Assembly: GCA_015680905.1 (NCBI GenBank)
Contig: CM027378.1
Span: 100,771,501-100,835,500 of the forward strand
Reading direction: 5' to 3'
DNA: 64,000 nucleotides
From: Coptis chinensis
Taxonomy: Eukaryota; Streptophyta; Magnoliopsida; Ranunculales; Ranunculaceae
Of the stretch, positions 38,231 to 50,163 are shown in pieces; within the stretch, counting starts at the first letter, position 1, and every line of letters starts with the position of its first letter. The notes under the pieces are model-generated. The model was not told the DNA's origin. It made no database searches and worked only from the letters and a program-made list of their open reading frames with translations. The position numbers and the translations under genes were made by a program.

Positions 38231-38649
38231 AGTGTAGTGTGTGAAATTCTAGATAGGTGTGTTGTATTTATTTCTACGAAAAATAAGCCTGATTATACTA
38301 GAATTAAAACTCCTCTAACAGAAGAGGTGAGGACTGGAAGAAGGAGTACCTAAATGCCTCCTTGCTTCTACAGCGTTTGAATAAGCGTCTTGTATCTGCG
38401 ATCTCGGTGTATTTAACAAGTTAGAAACACCGAGTAACTTGAAGAAATAGAAATTTGAACTAACTGTGAAAATTGGGTCGCTCATTCCTTATTTGAATTT
38501 TTCTTGAGGAGGTGGGTGCCCCTGTTTGAAGCCTTGTGGTGCCCCTCGCTTTTTCGAATGTCGGTGTTTTGAAAGGCGGTCATTTCGGTTTGGGTGTGGG
38601 TCGCGCTTCAGGGTTATCAAGTTTTAGGCCTTTTATCGTACTCCAAAAA
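38111..38649. repeat. Internal duplication of the gypsy element, unit 1
   Basis: Starts TTAGGGGGGATTC and ends ATCGTACTCCAAAA. It is nearly identical to 39044-39568 and covers the start of gag and part of the leader. Confidence 0.9.
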
Positions 38650-39043
38650 CCCAATACTTTCAGTCCAAAAAGGTCTCTTCAACTATAGTTGAACTCGATA
38701 GACTTTTTGTCTACTTCTACTTCTCTGATTGGGCTAAGGCTTGGACCATTGGAAAGCTCTTTCCGAGCCGGTCGTTTTGACGTAAGGTAGGCCCAATTCC
38801 GAGGTCTGAGTCAAAGATATGGTCTTGAATTTCTGTTGACTTTGTGCTTTGTTTTTGCCCGCGTGGACTTTGACTTTTCATCTTTTTGACGGACTTTCTG
38901 AGAGGCTTTGTCTTCTTGAAAATTGGCCTTTAATCACAGAACTCCTTAGCAACCGACCTTTGCTCCTTTATCTCACTAAAGTGGCACATTTCTACACATA
39001 ATGGACTTTGAAGCTTGAAATGCATAAAAACACGTAATAAGCC
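38650..39043 (-). repeat. LTR fragment inside the gypsy leader
   Basis: About 390 bases match the middle part of both LTRs (about 32040-32430 and 41045-41445), more closely the 3' one. It lies exactly between the two internal duplication units. A CCAAAA run is shared at one junction. Confidence 0.9.
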
Positions 39044-39568
39044 TTAGGGGGGATTCAAAAATCTCCCACTAGGTCTGCAATAACGATGCATGACTTAGGG
39101 CCATCGTTTAAGGCTTTATAAAAATCAGAGAGAGGAGTCTCTTGTTCTTTAGCCATTGATGCAAGTGTAGTGTGTGAAATTCTAGATAGGTGTGTTGTAT
39201 TTATTTCTACGAAAAATAAGCTTGATTATACTAGAATTAAAACTCCTCTAACAGAAGAGGTGAGGACTGGAAGAAGGAGTACCTAAATGCCTCCTTGCTA
39301 CGCGTTTGAATAGCGTCTTGTATACGCGATCTCAGTGTATTTAACAAGTTAGAAACACTGAGTAACTTGAAGAAATAGAAATTTGAACTAACCTGTGAAA
39401 ATTGGGCATTCACGCTGAATTTTCCTTCCGAGGGCGTGGGTGCCCTCTGTTTGAAGCAGTGGTGCCCTCGCTTTTTCGAATGTCCGGTGTTTTTGCGGTC
39501 GCTTCGGTTTGGGGTGTGGGTCGCGCTTCAGGGTTATCAAGTTTTAGGCCTTTTATCGTACTCCAAAA
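39044..39568. repeat. Internal duplication of the gypsy element, unit 2
   Basis: Second copy of the 38111-38649 unit, with scattered small differences, continuing into ordinary leader sequence after 39568. Confidence 0.9.
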
Positions 39569-40349
39569 AATTTGAAATGTTTACAGTAATTTTCTAAGAC
39601 GTCTATCAAGTAGCTTGTAAAATTTCAGATCAATCGGAGCTATGAAAGTCCCTCTACTGCCCTGCAAAGTTTGCAAAACAGTTTTCGAACACAATACAAA
39701 CAACTGAATGGTTAACCCATCAAAACAAAGCCAAAAATTTCCAAATTTTTACTGGAGACTCCTGACAGATTTTAATTATTCCTGTAAAAAATTTAGAGCA
39801 ATTGAAGTTATACAACCTCTCCTTATTGGCTGGTGTTCCAGATATTAAGTGTTTGCAATACTGCAGAAACACACTGGAAATACTCTACTATTTAGGAGGT
39901 CAAAACAAATCAAAAACTCGTAAAATTTTAACTAAAAACTACTGACTTAGGATAGATACTCCTGTAAAAATTATAGAATTTTTAGAAGTCCCTAAGTAAC
40001 CTTACTCGTCTGTTTTTCAAGAACATACGGTGTGAAAACTGAAATGCAGCACTGTAAGGATCGTATTTTTTCACAAGGTAAACCAACTTTGAAAAATCTG
40101 AAAATATTCCAGTAAATCAAAAACACATTAAATATTATGTCTGAAAATTTTCAGAATTTTCAAAAATTTAGAAATACCTTCACCGCAGTGCTTTTTCTCT
40201 GTGAATCCGCAGCCCTATGCTAAAAAACAGTGAACAGTTCCGAAAATTCAAGAAAGAAGAATGAAAAATTAAAAGGGTGGGTGGGTAGAGAATGGAGGAT
40301 TGCCCCTTGGATTCAAGCAATTGAATTCTTGTCTTGAACGAGATTAAGA

Positions 40350-40363
40350 TGGCAGCGGCGCCA
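40350..40363 (-). other. Primer-binding site of the gypsy element
   Basis: TGGCGCCGCTGCCA on the minus strand, two bases inside the 5' LTR. It resembles the TGGCGCCGTTGCC site of Tat/Athila elements. Confidence 0.85.
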
Positions 40364-40365
40364 TT

Positions 40366-41532
40366 TGATAAACGTAAAAATAATAGAATCTTAAATATTA
40401 ATGTTAACAACACTAATACGTAATCCTACCGTTCTTACGTTTAAATCAATTCTTCTTACTCTCAAAACATAATCATGCAATATAATGAGTAAGGATTCGT
40501 TCCACTCTTAACTGTCTAGACTTAAATCGAATTCAACTAATCGACACAAAGAACAATGTGAGAGTAATGTGTGATGTGAATTTTCTAATATCATTATACT
40601 ATCATTTCCCAAGCAAATCAAACAAGACATGGTATAAAGGGTTGAACTTTGCTTGTTCGAATTTAAAAGGAAACTACTCATGTAAGAATTGATTTAAACT
40701 AATAGTGACAAATACTAAATCAATGAATTGCAATAGATGTTTAATGGAAAATGAAGCTAGATTATCAAAAACAACTAACTTTATTAATCTAATGAAAAAT
40801 AACAATGATTCAATAATCTATATTAAAATAAGGTATGAAAACTAATTAATTAATGGGATAAAACTCAAAACTAGATCTAGATCTATCTTTTTTTAACCCT
40901 AAACTCCATTAGCATTAGCTTCCTAACCTAACTTATTTTCTAACCTAACTATCTACCTTAACAAAGAGCTAAGCTTTTGTTTTTATATGTTCAGATCCAA
41001 AAATCGTGCATGGGCTTGGAGCCATGTTTTGGGCCAGAGAATCAGGCCCAAAACCCAATACTTTCAGTCCAAAAAGGCCTCTTCAGCTGTAGTTGACTTC
41101 GATAGACTTTTTGTCTACTTCTGCTCCTCTGATTGGGCCAAGGCTTGGACCATTGGAAATCTCTTTTTCGAGCGGTCGTTTTGACGTAAGGTAGGCCTGG
41201 TCTGAGGTCCGAGTCCAAAGATATGGTCTTCGGAAGTTCATTGACTTTTGTAATCTTGTTTTACGCCCGCGTGGACTTTGACTTTTCATCTTTTGAACGG
41301 GCTTTACAGAGGCTTTGTCTTCTTGGAAATTGGCCTTTAATCATAGAACTCCTTAGCAACCAACCTTTGCTCCTTTATCTTGCTAAAGTGGCACATTTCT
41401 GCACATAATGGACTTTGAAGCCTGAAATGCATAAAAACACGTAATCAGTATTAACTCTTACTTATTATTCACATAATTGGTCTAAAAGTACGATTGTTAA
41501 GGGGTTAAAACTACAGTTTTGGGCTCTTATCA
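40366..41532 (-). repeat. 5' LTR of the gypsy element
   Basis: 1167 bases, starting TGATAAACG on the plus strand and ending CTCTTATCA, followed by the target duplication ATTAG. Confidence 0.92.
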
Positions 41533-41537
41533 ATTAG

Positions 41538-44500
41538 CCATATACCTGCTTACAACACTAACTGCCTGTGAAATGTCTAGGCGTGTGCACACCATAGCAT
41601 ACATCAAACTGCCTACTGCATTAGCATAAGGAACATGTGCCATATGCTTTTGTTCCTCCACCAAACTAGGAGAGAACTTAGCTGAAAGCCTAAAATGCCC
41701 AGCCAAAGGCATAGAAACCGACTTTTCATTCTCCATACCAAAACGCGAAAGTACTTTCTGAAAGTATTTCTTCTGAGATACAACTATCCGTCGATTATGC
41801 CTATCTCTGTCAATCTCCATGCATAGTATCTTCTTGGCTCCACCTCATTCTTTCGTCTTAAACTCAGAGCTAAGTTGAGATTTCAACTTGTCCATCTCCA
41901 CCATGCTTTTGGAAGCAATAAGCATGTGATCCACATAAAGCAGGAGATAGATGAAGTCATTACCACGAAGCCTACGAAAGTAATTACAACAATCATACTT
42001 ACTTCGGGTGTACTCATGTTGCATCATGAACGTGTCAAAGCGCTTGTACCATTGCCTAGGCGATTGCTTTAACCCGTACAGTGACCGATTCAATTTGCAT
42101 ACATGATCTTCTTTCTTAGCAATGACAAACCCTTCAGGTTGTCTCATATAGATCACTTCCTCCAAGCCCCCATGCAAGAAAGCAGTTTTCACATCAAGTT
42201 GCTCTAACTCCAAGTCGAAGTGAGCAACTAAACTCAATAACACACGAATGGACGTATGTTTGACCACCGGGGAAAATACCTCATTGTAGTCGACTCCTTC
42301 CTTCTGTGAAAAACCCTTTGCTACCACTCTTGCCTTGTACCCAGTACTGTCGGACTCAGAAAGGACCTCTTTCTTTCTGAACACCCATTTACTGCCGATA
42401 GTCCTTTTGCCCTCTGGCAATAAAACTAGGTCCCATGTGTGATTTTTATCAAGAGATTCCATCTTTGATTGCATAGCTACCAACCAAATTTCTGTAATGA
42501 GCATCTCTAACAGCTTCCTTGAAGCTATATGGCTCATTATCTTTGATATTCAGTATATATGCCACTAAATCCACCTGACCATAGTGTTTCACCGGCTTCT
42601 CGTGCCCATACTTGTGCACTTCTTTAACTTATCTCTTTGGCCTAGGGTTAGCCACTACAAGTTGCGGATGCTCTTGCTCTTATTCCTATTGTTGTGTGGT
42701 TCCATGATGTGGTACCTCATCATGATCTAACCAGTCATCTGCTGCATCAGACAACTCAAGCTCAGTAGCTTGAACTTCTATAGACTCACCATTCGCTTGA
42801 CTACTTCCACTTCTTCAAAGATAACACGGAAGTCTCATCAAAGGTAACATCTCTGCTGACCAGGAACTTATGGTCTTCTAGACACCACAATCTGTATCCC
42901 TTTACCCCATTTGCGAAGCCTAAGAATATGGCCTTCTTAGCTTTAGGATCTAGCTTGCTTTCCCTCACATGGTAGTAAGCTGTCGATCCAAACACTTGCA
43001 AAATACTATAATCAGCTGGGTTACCTGACCACACCTCATAAGGTGTCCTGCAATCTATAGCTGGTACTGGTGACCTATTATACAGGTAACACGCCATGGA
43101 CACTGCATCTGCCCAATACTTTTTGCCTAGACTGGCATTAGACAACAAACATCTCACTCTTTCAAGCAAGGTTCTATTCATCCTCTCTGCCATTCCATTC
43201 TGCTGTGGCGTGCCCCTAACTGTCCAGTGTTTGGCAATTCCCTGTTGCGCACAAAACTCTTGGAAAGGTCCATAGGTATACTCAGTACCATTGTCAGACC
43301 GTAATATTTTTACCTTCTTATCTATGCGATTCTCAACCGTTGCCTTCCACTTCTTAAATGTCTCAAACACTTCATCTTTCGATTTCATCATATACACCCA
43401 CACATAGTGCTTATTATCATCAATGAATAAGACATAATAGCCGTTACCTCCCTTTGAAGCCACCCTGGAGGGTCCCCAAACATCCGTATGCACATAGTCA
43501 AGGATGCTTGTTGTCGTGTGCTTGCTTGACTTAAACTTGACTCTGCACTGCTTCCCATAGACGCAATGCTCACAGAACCCCATACTTGGCTTCTTCAAAT
43601 TCTTCAAGAACCTTCACTTGCACAACTCAGACAAAGCCTTTTCACTCATATGCCTTAAACGCATATGCCATATCTTAGTGCACTTAGAATTATTACTACA
43701 TGCACCCACTGCTACATCGCCTATCACCGTACTACCTATCAGAGTATACAAGGTTCCATGTTTTTGACCCTTCATAACAACTAAAGAGCTATTAACAATA
43801 TTTAGGACTCCACCTTCGCCCACAAACTTGTGGCCTTTGGAATCCAAGGTACCAAGAGAAATAAGACTTTTCTTTAGCTCAGGAACATGTCTCACATCGG
43901 TTAAAGTCCTCAATACACCATTATACATCTTGACCCGTATAGTTCCAATTCCTACCGTCTTACAAGCAACGTCATTACCCATCAAAAAGGAATCACCATT
44001 AATACTCTCATAAGAAGTAAACCACTATCTATTCGGGCACAAATGATAGGAACATCCAGAATCAAGAATCCACCTTTCGGTCATATAGTCTTGTGTGGAC
44101 ACACAGAGACTGAACTCATCCCTTTCAGAGCCTGAAACATAACTTGCCTCAATTTTTACCTTACCTTTCTTGACCATCTCTCTTGTTCTTTTTCTTTTGG
44201 GTGAGGGACAATTACTTGCATAATGTCCCTTTTCATTGCAATTGTAGCTTTGTACATGTTTTAAAGGCTTCTTTGACTTGGACCTAGAATTCTCATTACT
44301 TGTAGAATTGTTCATCTGAATTTCCTCTTGCCACTAGCCCACGACTGCATCAATGCTATTCTCTACATGTGTCTTCTTCATCAACTCATAAGAAAGAAGT
44401 GCACTCTGAACTTCGTCAAGATCGACGACTTCTCTGTTCATAAATGTAGTCATTAGATGCTCATAGCTTTCTGGGAAGGAGAATATTAAATATGCCGTTT

Positions 44501-44942
44501 GATCCTCATCATCCATCTTCATACCAACATTCAAATAATCCGCTAGATGTTGACGGAACTCACTAACGTACTCTTGCATCGTTGAACCATCGACCATCAT
44601 GTACCCGTCTGCGGCTTCTTAAGGTACATCTTGTTAAATCATGCTCTTGGTCATATACATAAACTCTAGTTTGAGCCAAATACCGGCAGCGGTATTTTCT
44701 CTTATCACACTATACATGACCACATTAGCAAGACATAACCGGATTGATGAACAAGCTTGAAGATCGAACTCTTCCCAATCATCATTGCTTATATTCGCCG
44801 CCTTAGATTTAATCCCCTTTAAAGCCTTGTGCAAACCTTGTTGGATGAGGATGTTCTTTACTTGGACTTGCCAAATCCCAAAGTTATTCTTCCCATTAAA
44901 CTTCTCTACTTCAAACCTTGCGTTTGACATCTTGGGAGCCAT
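41538..44942 (-). pseudogene. gag-pol of the Tork-like copia element (gag to reverse transcriptase)
   Basis: Gag starts at 44942 (MAPKMSNARFEVEKFNGKNN) and has a CCHC zinc knuckle CYNCNEKGHYASNC near 44250. The protease site WILDSGCSYHLC is near 44070. Integrase spans about 43610-42800, with HCVYGKQCRVKF, the Asp of HTDVWGPS, the Asp of LRSDNGTEY and QQNGMAERMNRT. Reverse transcriptase spans about 42540-41850, with YKARVVAKGFSQKEGVDY, QLDVKTAFLHG and LLLYVD, and continues to the gypsy insertion at 41537. The order and motifs are those of Tork/Tnt1-like copia. The region has multiple interruptions. Confidence 0.92.
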
Positions 44943-45059
44943 CTTTCAAGTTATACACAATAACCCAAAAAAAAAAACAATTCACTTCGAAATTTAATCG
45001 AACACCTTGTCTACACAAATTTCGAGCACTAAACTCAAAATCCTAGGTCGTATACCTAC

Positions 45060-45071
45060 GCTCTGATACCA
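45060..45071 (-). other. Primer-binding site of the Tork-like copia element
   Basis: TGGTATCAGAGC on the minus strand, next to the inner end of the 5' LTR. This is the classic plant copia site complementary to initiator Met-tRNA. Confidence 0.92.
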
Positions 45072-45073
45072 AT

Positions 45074-45681
45074 TGTTGTGAATAAATAACTGCAGAAACA
45101 ACGTTACCCACAACAAACGGATCAATCCAACACAAGGATCGATCATTCTCAATAGACAAAACTTCAACACCCTCCAAGTAATATCCCAACACTTCTCAAT
45201 ATCAAATAACAAGCATATAAAGTAAAACAATTAATGTAAAAGAAGAACAAACCACAAGAGATGAGATATATCGTGGTTCGCAATTTTCCTATGTCCACCA
45301 TCTGCGGAGTTCCAAGCTTTACTAGATGTCCGGAGTAATAGATTACAAGTCTCTCAATTCACTCACAAAGAATGAACACTCAACTCACAAAGAATTGCTC
45401 TCTTATAATCTCTATCTTTCTTGGTTTTGGAAAAGTTAGGTTTCTACAGAAAAAAACCTATATTTATACTATTTCATAAAACTTTCGAAAAAGGGCAAAT
45501 TCGTGCTGAAATAAGGTGGAGCGCGGGCCGCGCCCTCGACCAGGCAAAGTTGAGCACGGATCATGCTGAAATCACTGGAGGTCACCAAAGACATGAGGGC
45601 GGGTCGTGCCTTGCCTAGGTGTAAATGGAGCGCGGGTCGCGCCCTTCACACCAGAATGAGAAAACAACGTTTTTCTCTACA
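45074..45681 (-). repeat. 5' LTR of the Tork-like copia element
   Basis: 608 bases, paired with 30119-30680. In element orientation it starts TGTAGAGAAAAA and ends TTATTCACAACA. Its part near the outer end is GC-rich, with repeated GCGCGGGTCGCGCC-type words that are altered in the other LTR. Confidence 0.92.
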
Positions 45682-46528
45682 ATTCATTCTATGTCGTTCA
45701 CATTTTCTCTTAAATGAACTCACCCACCCACACAAGAATTTAATGAACATGATTACATGATGTACAAGGCTACAATTGTATAAAGGACATCTAGTTGAAA
45801 AACAGTGAGTCAGTAAATATTTACTTAACGGGAAACTCCATAATCCATAACCTTGTGGATGAAGGAATAGAGAGCTCCAAAAAGAAAGAATTTAAATGTA
45901 ACTATTCATTGTCATACTTCTGTACCTGAATTTGATGGATATTTCATCACCAATCAATGTTGCAATCATTAGATGTGAGAGCCAAAGAAGGGCCTTCCTT
46001 AGGGAGATATCTTACAAACAATTCCATGCTCCCTCCGTTCTCTCTTTTCTTTTTATCTCCTCTTCTGAGGATCAGTATCCTTAAGAGGGATGTTCAATGA
46101 GGTAGCTAGGAGACTAATATTGGATGCGAATATAAATCCTTTGGTTTGATATCAATGCCATAAGGCCTCTCCATAGTTTACCCACTGTACGAAACTATCT
46201 GAAAACTAGCCAAGACCATCAAAATTCTAATCAGTGTCATGCGAAAGTTTTATATCATCTTGTGTTCTTCCCTGCACAAGGGGAATAAAGATTTCTCACA
46301 TGCCGCTCCAAGGACAATTTTCTGAAACACTTTTTCGAGCAACTTGAGACAACCACTTACGCGATTGAGGTCAATTGTTTTTGGAATTAGATGCAAATAA
46401 TTACAATTAAAAATGGTAAAGTTGTTTTCAATTAAAACAAACACATTTATATGAGAAGGCAAAGAAGAAGGTGTAGAGTCTTTGAAGGTAAGGGCAATAA
46501 GAGGTTGCAACAAGTTACTGTTTTTTAA
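45682..46528. other. No identified gene
   Basis: Flank of the copia element. A minus-strand frame at 46250-46654 reads into the tandem duplication below and includes LKLLEKVFQKIVLGAACEKS, which looks protein-like, but I cannot assign it to a family. Confidence 0.4.
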
Positions 46529-47390
46529 GGGGGATGCCCAACACAAAAACATGTTTTTAGGATAATGACAAACTTGTAATAATTGAGTGCCCAACACAAA
46601 ACATGTTTTTAGGGTAATGACAAACTTGTAATAATTGGAGTCTGCCCAACACAAAATGGAAGGTGTCCATAGCGAGTACCATCAAGAATTAGTGTGAGAA
46701 AAAAATTTAGTATCACATAAATATTAGTATGCCAAAGCACACACTCAATTTCTCATGCGCCTGGGAGCATAAATTGGCATATGATAAAGTTCCGATTTAA
46801 TAGTGATACTGATGATGTATAATGATAGGGAATAATCAGTTAGTGCATGAATATTTGTAAACCTTGAAGACATCTTATAGAGTTATAGTATACAAATGTA
46901 CAAAGTTCTTAGATTCATCATTAGATCACTTGCAAATCACATCCAACTATATATCCAAGTGAGGATTGCGTCAAGGTGACCCCATGTCAGGGGATGCCCA
47001 ACACAAAAACATGTTTTTTAGGGTAATGACAAACTTGTAATAATTGGAGTCTGCCCAACACAAAATGGAAGGTGTTCATAGCGAGTACCATCAAGAATTA
47101 GTGTGAGAAAAAAATTTAGTACCATAGAAATATTAGTATGCCAGAGCACACACTCGATTTCTCATGCGCCTGGGAGCATAAATTGGCATATGATAAAGTT
47201 CCGATTTAATAGTGATACTGATGATGTATAATGATAGGGAATAATTAGTTAGTGCATGAATAGTTGTACATCTTGAAGACATCTTATAGAGTTATAGTAC
47301 ATAAATGCACAAAGTTCTTAGACTCATCATTAGATCACTTGCAAATCACATCCAACTATAGTGAGGATTGCGGCAAGGTGACCCCATGTC
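46529..47390. repeat. Tandem duplication of about 400 bases at the LINE junction
   Basis: Unit 1 (46529-46988) and unit 2 (46990-47390) share GATGCCCAACACAAAAACAT through to GGTGACCCCATGTCA with few differences. The last ~28 bases of each unit are the first bases of the LINE reverse transcriptase fragment. A further small repeat of about 50 bases is embedded at the start of unit 1. Confidence 0.92.
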
Positions 47391-49387
47391 ACCATATCTT
47401 TTTGTTCTTGTTATGGAGATATTCAATTCATTACTTTTGAGAGGTCTTCAAAACAGAGCTTTTCAACCTCATCCCACATGCAAGAGAATTCAAGTTACAC
47501 ACTTGTGTTTTGCTAATGATGTCTTGATCTTCATAAGGGGGAAAGAAAACTCAATTCTAGCCCTAAACAATATACTTGATGAATTTTCTGGGGCAACTCG
47601 ATTGATGTTGAACTCAAGCAAATCATATATTCTATCTGGAGGTATTTCTCAGTTGATACTTCACACTTAGCTCAGATTCTAAACATGCAAACTGCCTCTC
47701 TTCCAATAAAGTATTTGGGTCTACCGCTTGTTTCTGCAAGGATAAGTGTCAAAGATTGTTTACCTTTAGTGGAGAAGACTACATTAAACTGGAAGAATAG
47801 GTTCTTGAGCCATGTAGGGAGACTTTAACTTATCATTTTAGTTCTTGCATCTTTTCATATATATTGGGCCAAGACTTTCATTCTTCCAAATAGGGGTGTT
47901 GACTATGGTTTCAAAGATTTGTATAAAATTCTTATGGAATGGACTAGCTATGGGGGAAAAATGCATCAGTCAATTCAAGCAAAGAAAATTTGTTATTTCC
48001 CAAGTTTGAAGGTGGTCTTGGCATCCAAGACCAGTTATATGGAACACTGCATCTTATTGTGGTCTTATATACAGAATTTGTTGCAAAGAACCAAGTTTAT
48101 GGATCTCTTGGACTTGGTCTCAACACATCAAGTTGCAATTCTTTTGGACTATGCCTATTCCTAGATATTGTTTTTGGACTTGGAGATGTGTGCTAAAAAA
48201 TAGAAAATATGAAAAAAAAAAGCTTCTAAGGTACAACATCTCAACTGGTGAGCAAACCCTATTATGGCATGATCCCTGGTGTGTACCTGATTCACTTATA
48301 CATTCTCAAGAAGCAAAGAATCTCTTACAGCTCCCTTTGGATGCAAATGTAAGTTCTCATTGAAAATGGTGTGTGGAATTAGATAGTACATAGACTACCC
48401 GAGTGTGAAGTCAAAAAATCTATTCTAGCCACATACATCAATGTATACTTACCAGAGGATAGAGTTATTTGGTTGTCTTCTCCATTTGAAATTTTCTCTT
48501 CTAAAGTAGCTTACAACGATCTTAGGAAGAAAAGGCAGAAACCGAACTGGTGTAGGATGGTTTGGGGTAATCTTGTGTTACCAAAACATTCCTTTAATGG
48601 CTGGCAATTGTTTTCCGTAAGCTTTCCTACACAAGATAGGCTAATGCACAATAAGGTTTTGAATGTTTCTCAATGCTGTTTTTGTAATGAAGTCAGAGAA
48701 AACTCAAAGCACATGTACTTTGATTGTAATTATTCATCGAAAGTTTGGTCAAGAATGAAGCTTGTGTGGGTCTGGGAAGAATCGTGAGGGGATCAAATGC
48801 AGAATGGTGTTACATTATTAATCTATCTTGAGGGGAAAAAGTCTCCTTAATTTGAAGTGATCAAAGCATATGTATGTGCCACCATTGGCTATATTTGGTA
48901 TGAGAGAAATGGTAAAAGATTCAACAACCACTCAATATCTTGTCAAAGTCTTGCTAATGTTATATTCAAAGACATGAAAATCTATCTTAGCATCAAGATA
49001 GACACTGTCCTTGACACATCAGAAATCAAGAGTCTACTGACAAGACTTGACATTCAAGTTAAATATAGAATCAAGAATCTAACTTTATGCAAATGGAAGC
49101 TACCCCCGTCAGGTTTCTTCAAACTTAACAGTAATGGTTCGGTCACTGATCAGAGAGTGGGATATGGTGGTATCAATATCGACCAAGAAGGTAATGTGAT
49201 CTTCACCTTTACAGGAGGAGGGCATAGGAAATCAGTTCTTTACCAGGAACTGAAGGCAATTGAAGTTGGTATCTCGATTTGCATGTATAAACAACTCAGA
49301 AAGATTCAAGTGTGTTCTGACTCAAAAAGAGCAATACAAATTGTTAAAGGACAAGAGGGAGCACCATGGGTCAGCCTAACCCATTAA
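47363..49387 (+). pseudogene. LINE reverse transcriptase, zinc-binding and RNase H remnant
   Basis: The order is as in plant L1-type ORF2. First is the second half of reverse transcriptase (47368-47670), whose catalytic motif reads FANDVLIF instead of F-A-D-D, so one Asp is lost. The connecting region follows (KYLGLPLVSARISVKDCLPL, FPKFEGGLGIQD, LLWHDPWCVPDSLI), then the zinc-binding domain at 48473-48787 (CCFCNEVRENSKHMYFDC), then an RNase H domain at 49090-49387 (GGINIDQEGNVIFTF, YQELKAIEVG, CSDSKRAI). The first RNase H Asp is also changed (LNSNGS in place of the usual D-G-S). The frame shifts several times between blocks, and a TGA ends the zinc-binding frame. Inactive. Confidence 0.9.
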
Positions 49388-49403
49388 TTTATTTTAAAAA
49401 AAA
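47363..49403 (+). mobile_element. 5'-truncated L1-type LINE
   Basis: It begins inside the reverse transcriptase domain at the GLRQGDPMSPY motif and ends in a short A-rich tail (49394-49403). The absence of an endonuclease and the first half of the polymerase is the usual result of incomplete reverse transcription. No target duplication was found, and the left junction has been tandemly duplicated. Confidence 0.88.
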
Positions 49404-50163
49404 AGGAAAGAAGTTCCATGTGCTACCATTCTCTTCACAAAGCCCACTAGTGTCCCAAGTAACCAATCACAACTCTGATAATCTGATTTACTCGGTATGT
49501 AATTATGTATGAACTGAAAACTATAACTAGATTGATGCTGCGATGTGTCTAGTGAAAGACCCCTTGGAATAATTTTTTTTGGTAAATAACCCCTTTGGAA
49601 GTTGGAACATTCATTTATTCATTAGTATTGTTTTAAATATATCAAGGTGAGCCCCATATCATGTGAAGATTAACCAGACATTACAACCTTGTTGGCCACG
49701 TGAGCTAAATGTTATATTATCTCCATTAATGTATTGGGATCAGCTCTTCCTCGGACTAAGGGTGTGATGGGTACCGTTTACCTAGAATTGGAACCGTAGA
49801 AAAAATTATAATTCTAGTTCTTATTTTTAGGAACCATTTAAAAATAGGTACTATAAAAACCAGACCATATAGAACTGGAACTGAATGGTTTTTTAAACAA
49901 ATAAACCGGACTAGAACCAAAACCGGACAGGAACCGAACGTTGTTATTGTGAAATAAATAATATAAAAACTCAAAACGTTCAATTATATATTACAAATTT
50001 CTATTTATTAGTATTATATGTAGTTGGGGAGGTAATTATAATTGGTTTTTGTGTCTGTCGTTGTATTTGTGATACTACTATCACTCTTTCATTTCGGTTA
50101 CATGTTTTGTTCCTTCGAGTTCATTTCAACGCTATTGGCATAAACATATATAGCTTAATAATA
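49404..50163. other. No gene; probable hAT end remnant at 49758-49950
   Basis: AT-rich sequence. At 49758 GGGTGTGATGGGTACCG starts a block with repeated GGAACCG and AACCGGAC words, typical of subterminal regions of small hAT elements. A matching second end was not found. Confidence 0.4.

Larger units (their letters stand above)
31366..41532 (-). mobile_element. Ty3/gypsy element (Tat/Athila-like), gag only, nested in the copia element
   Basis: The LTRs begin TGATAA and end TTATCA on either strand, and the target duplication ATTAG (31361-31365 and 41533-41537) is exact. The primer-binding site TGGCGCCGCTGCCA (40350-40363, minus strand) is of the type used by Tat/Athila elements, and a purine-rich tract GTTTGGGGTGGTT adjoins the 3' LTR. 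Gag-like coding lies at about 36391-38230. No protease, reverse transcriptase or integrase could be found, so it is a non-autonomous derivative of 10.2 kb. Parts of the LTRs are nearly identical, so it is younger than its copia host. Gag itself is interrupted several times. Confidence 0.92.
30119..45681 (-). mobile_element. Ty1/copia element (Tork/Tnt1-like), split by a nested gypsy element
   Basis: Its LTRs are 30119-30680 (3') and 45074-45681 (5'), beginning TGTAGA and ending CACAACA in element orientation. Next to the 5' LTR is a primer-binding site TGGTATCAGAGC complementary to initiator Met-tRNA, and next to the 3' LTR is the polypurine tract GAGGTGGAGAAAT. Without the insert the element is about 5.4 kb, normal for copia. 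Gag, protease, integrase, reverse transcriptase and RNase H are in copia order. The LTRs differ by roughly one base in ten to twelve by eye, so it is of moderate age. The 5-bp flanks (GTTAT and ATTCA) do not match. The coding region is broken in at least six places besides the nested insertion. Confidence 0.93.

Noticed and set aside
30114-45686. Target duplication of the Tork-like copia element
   Set aside because: The 5-base flanks GTTAT and ATTCA do not match, so no duplication is claimed even though both LTR ends are clear.
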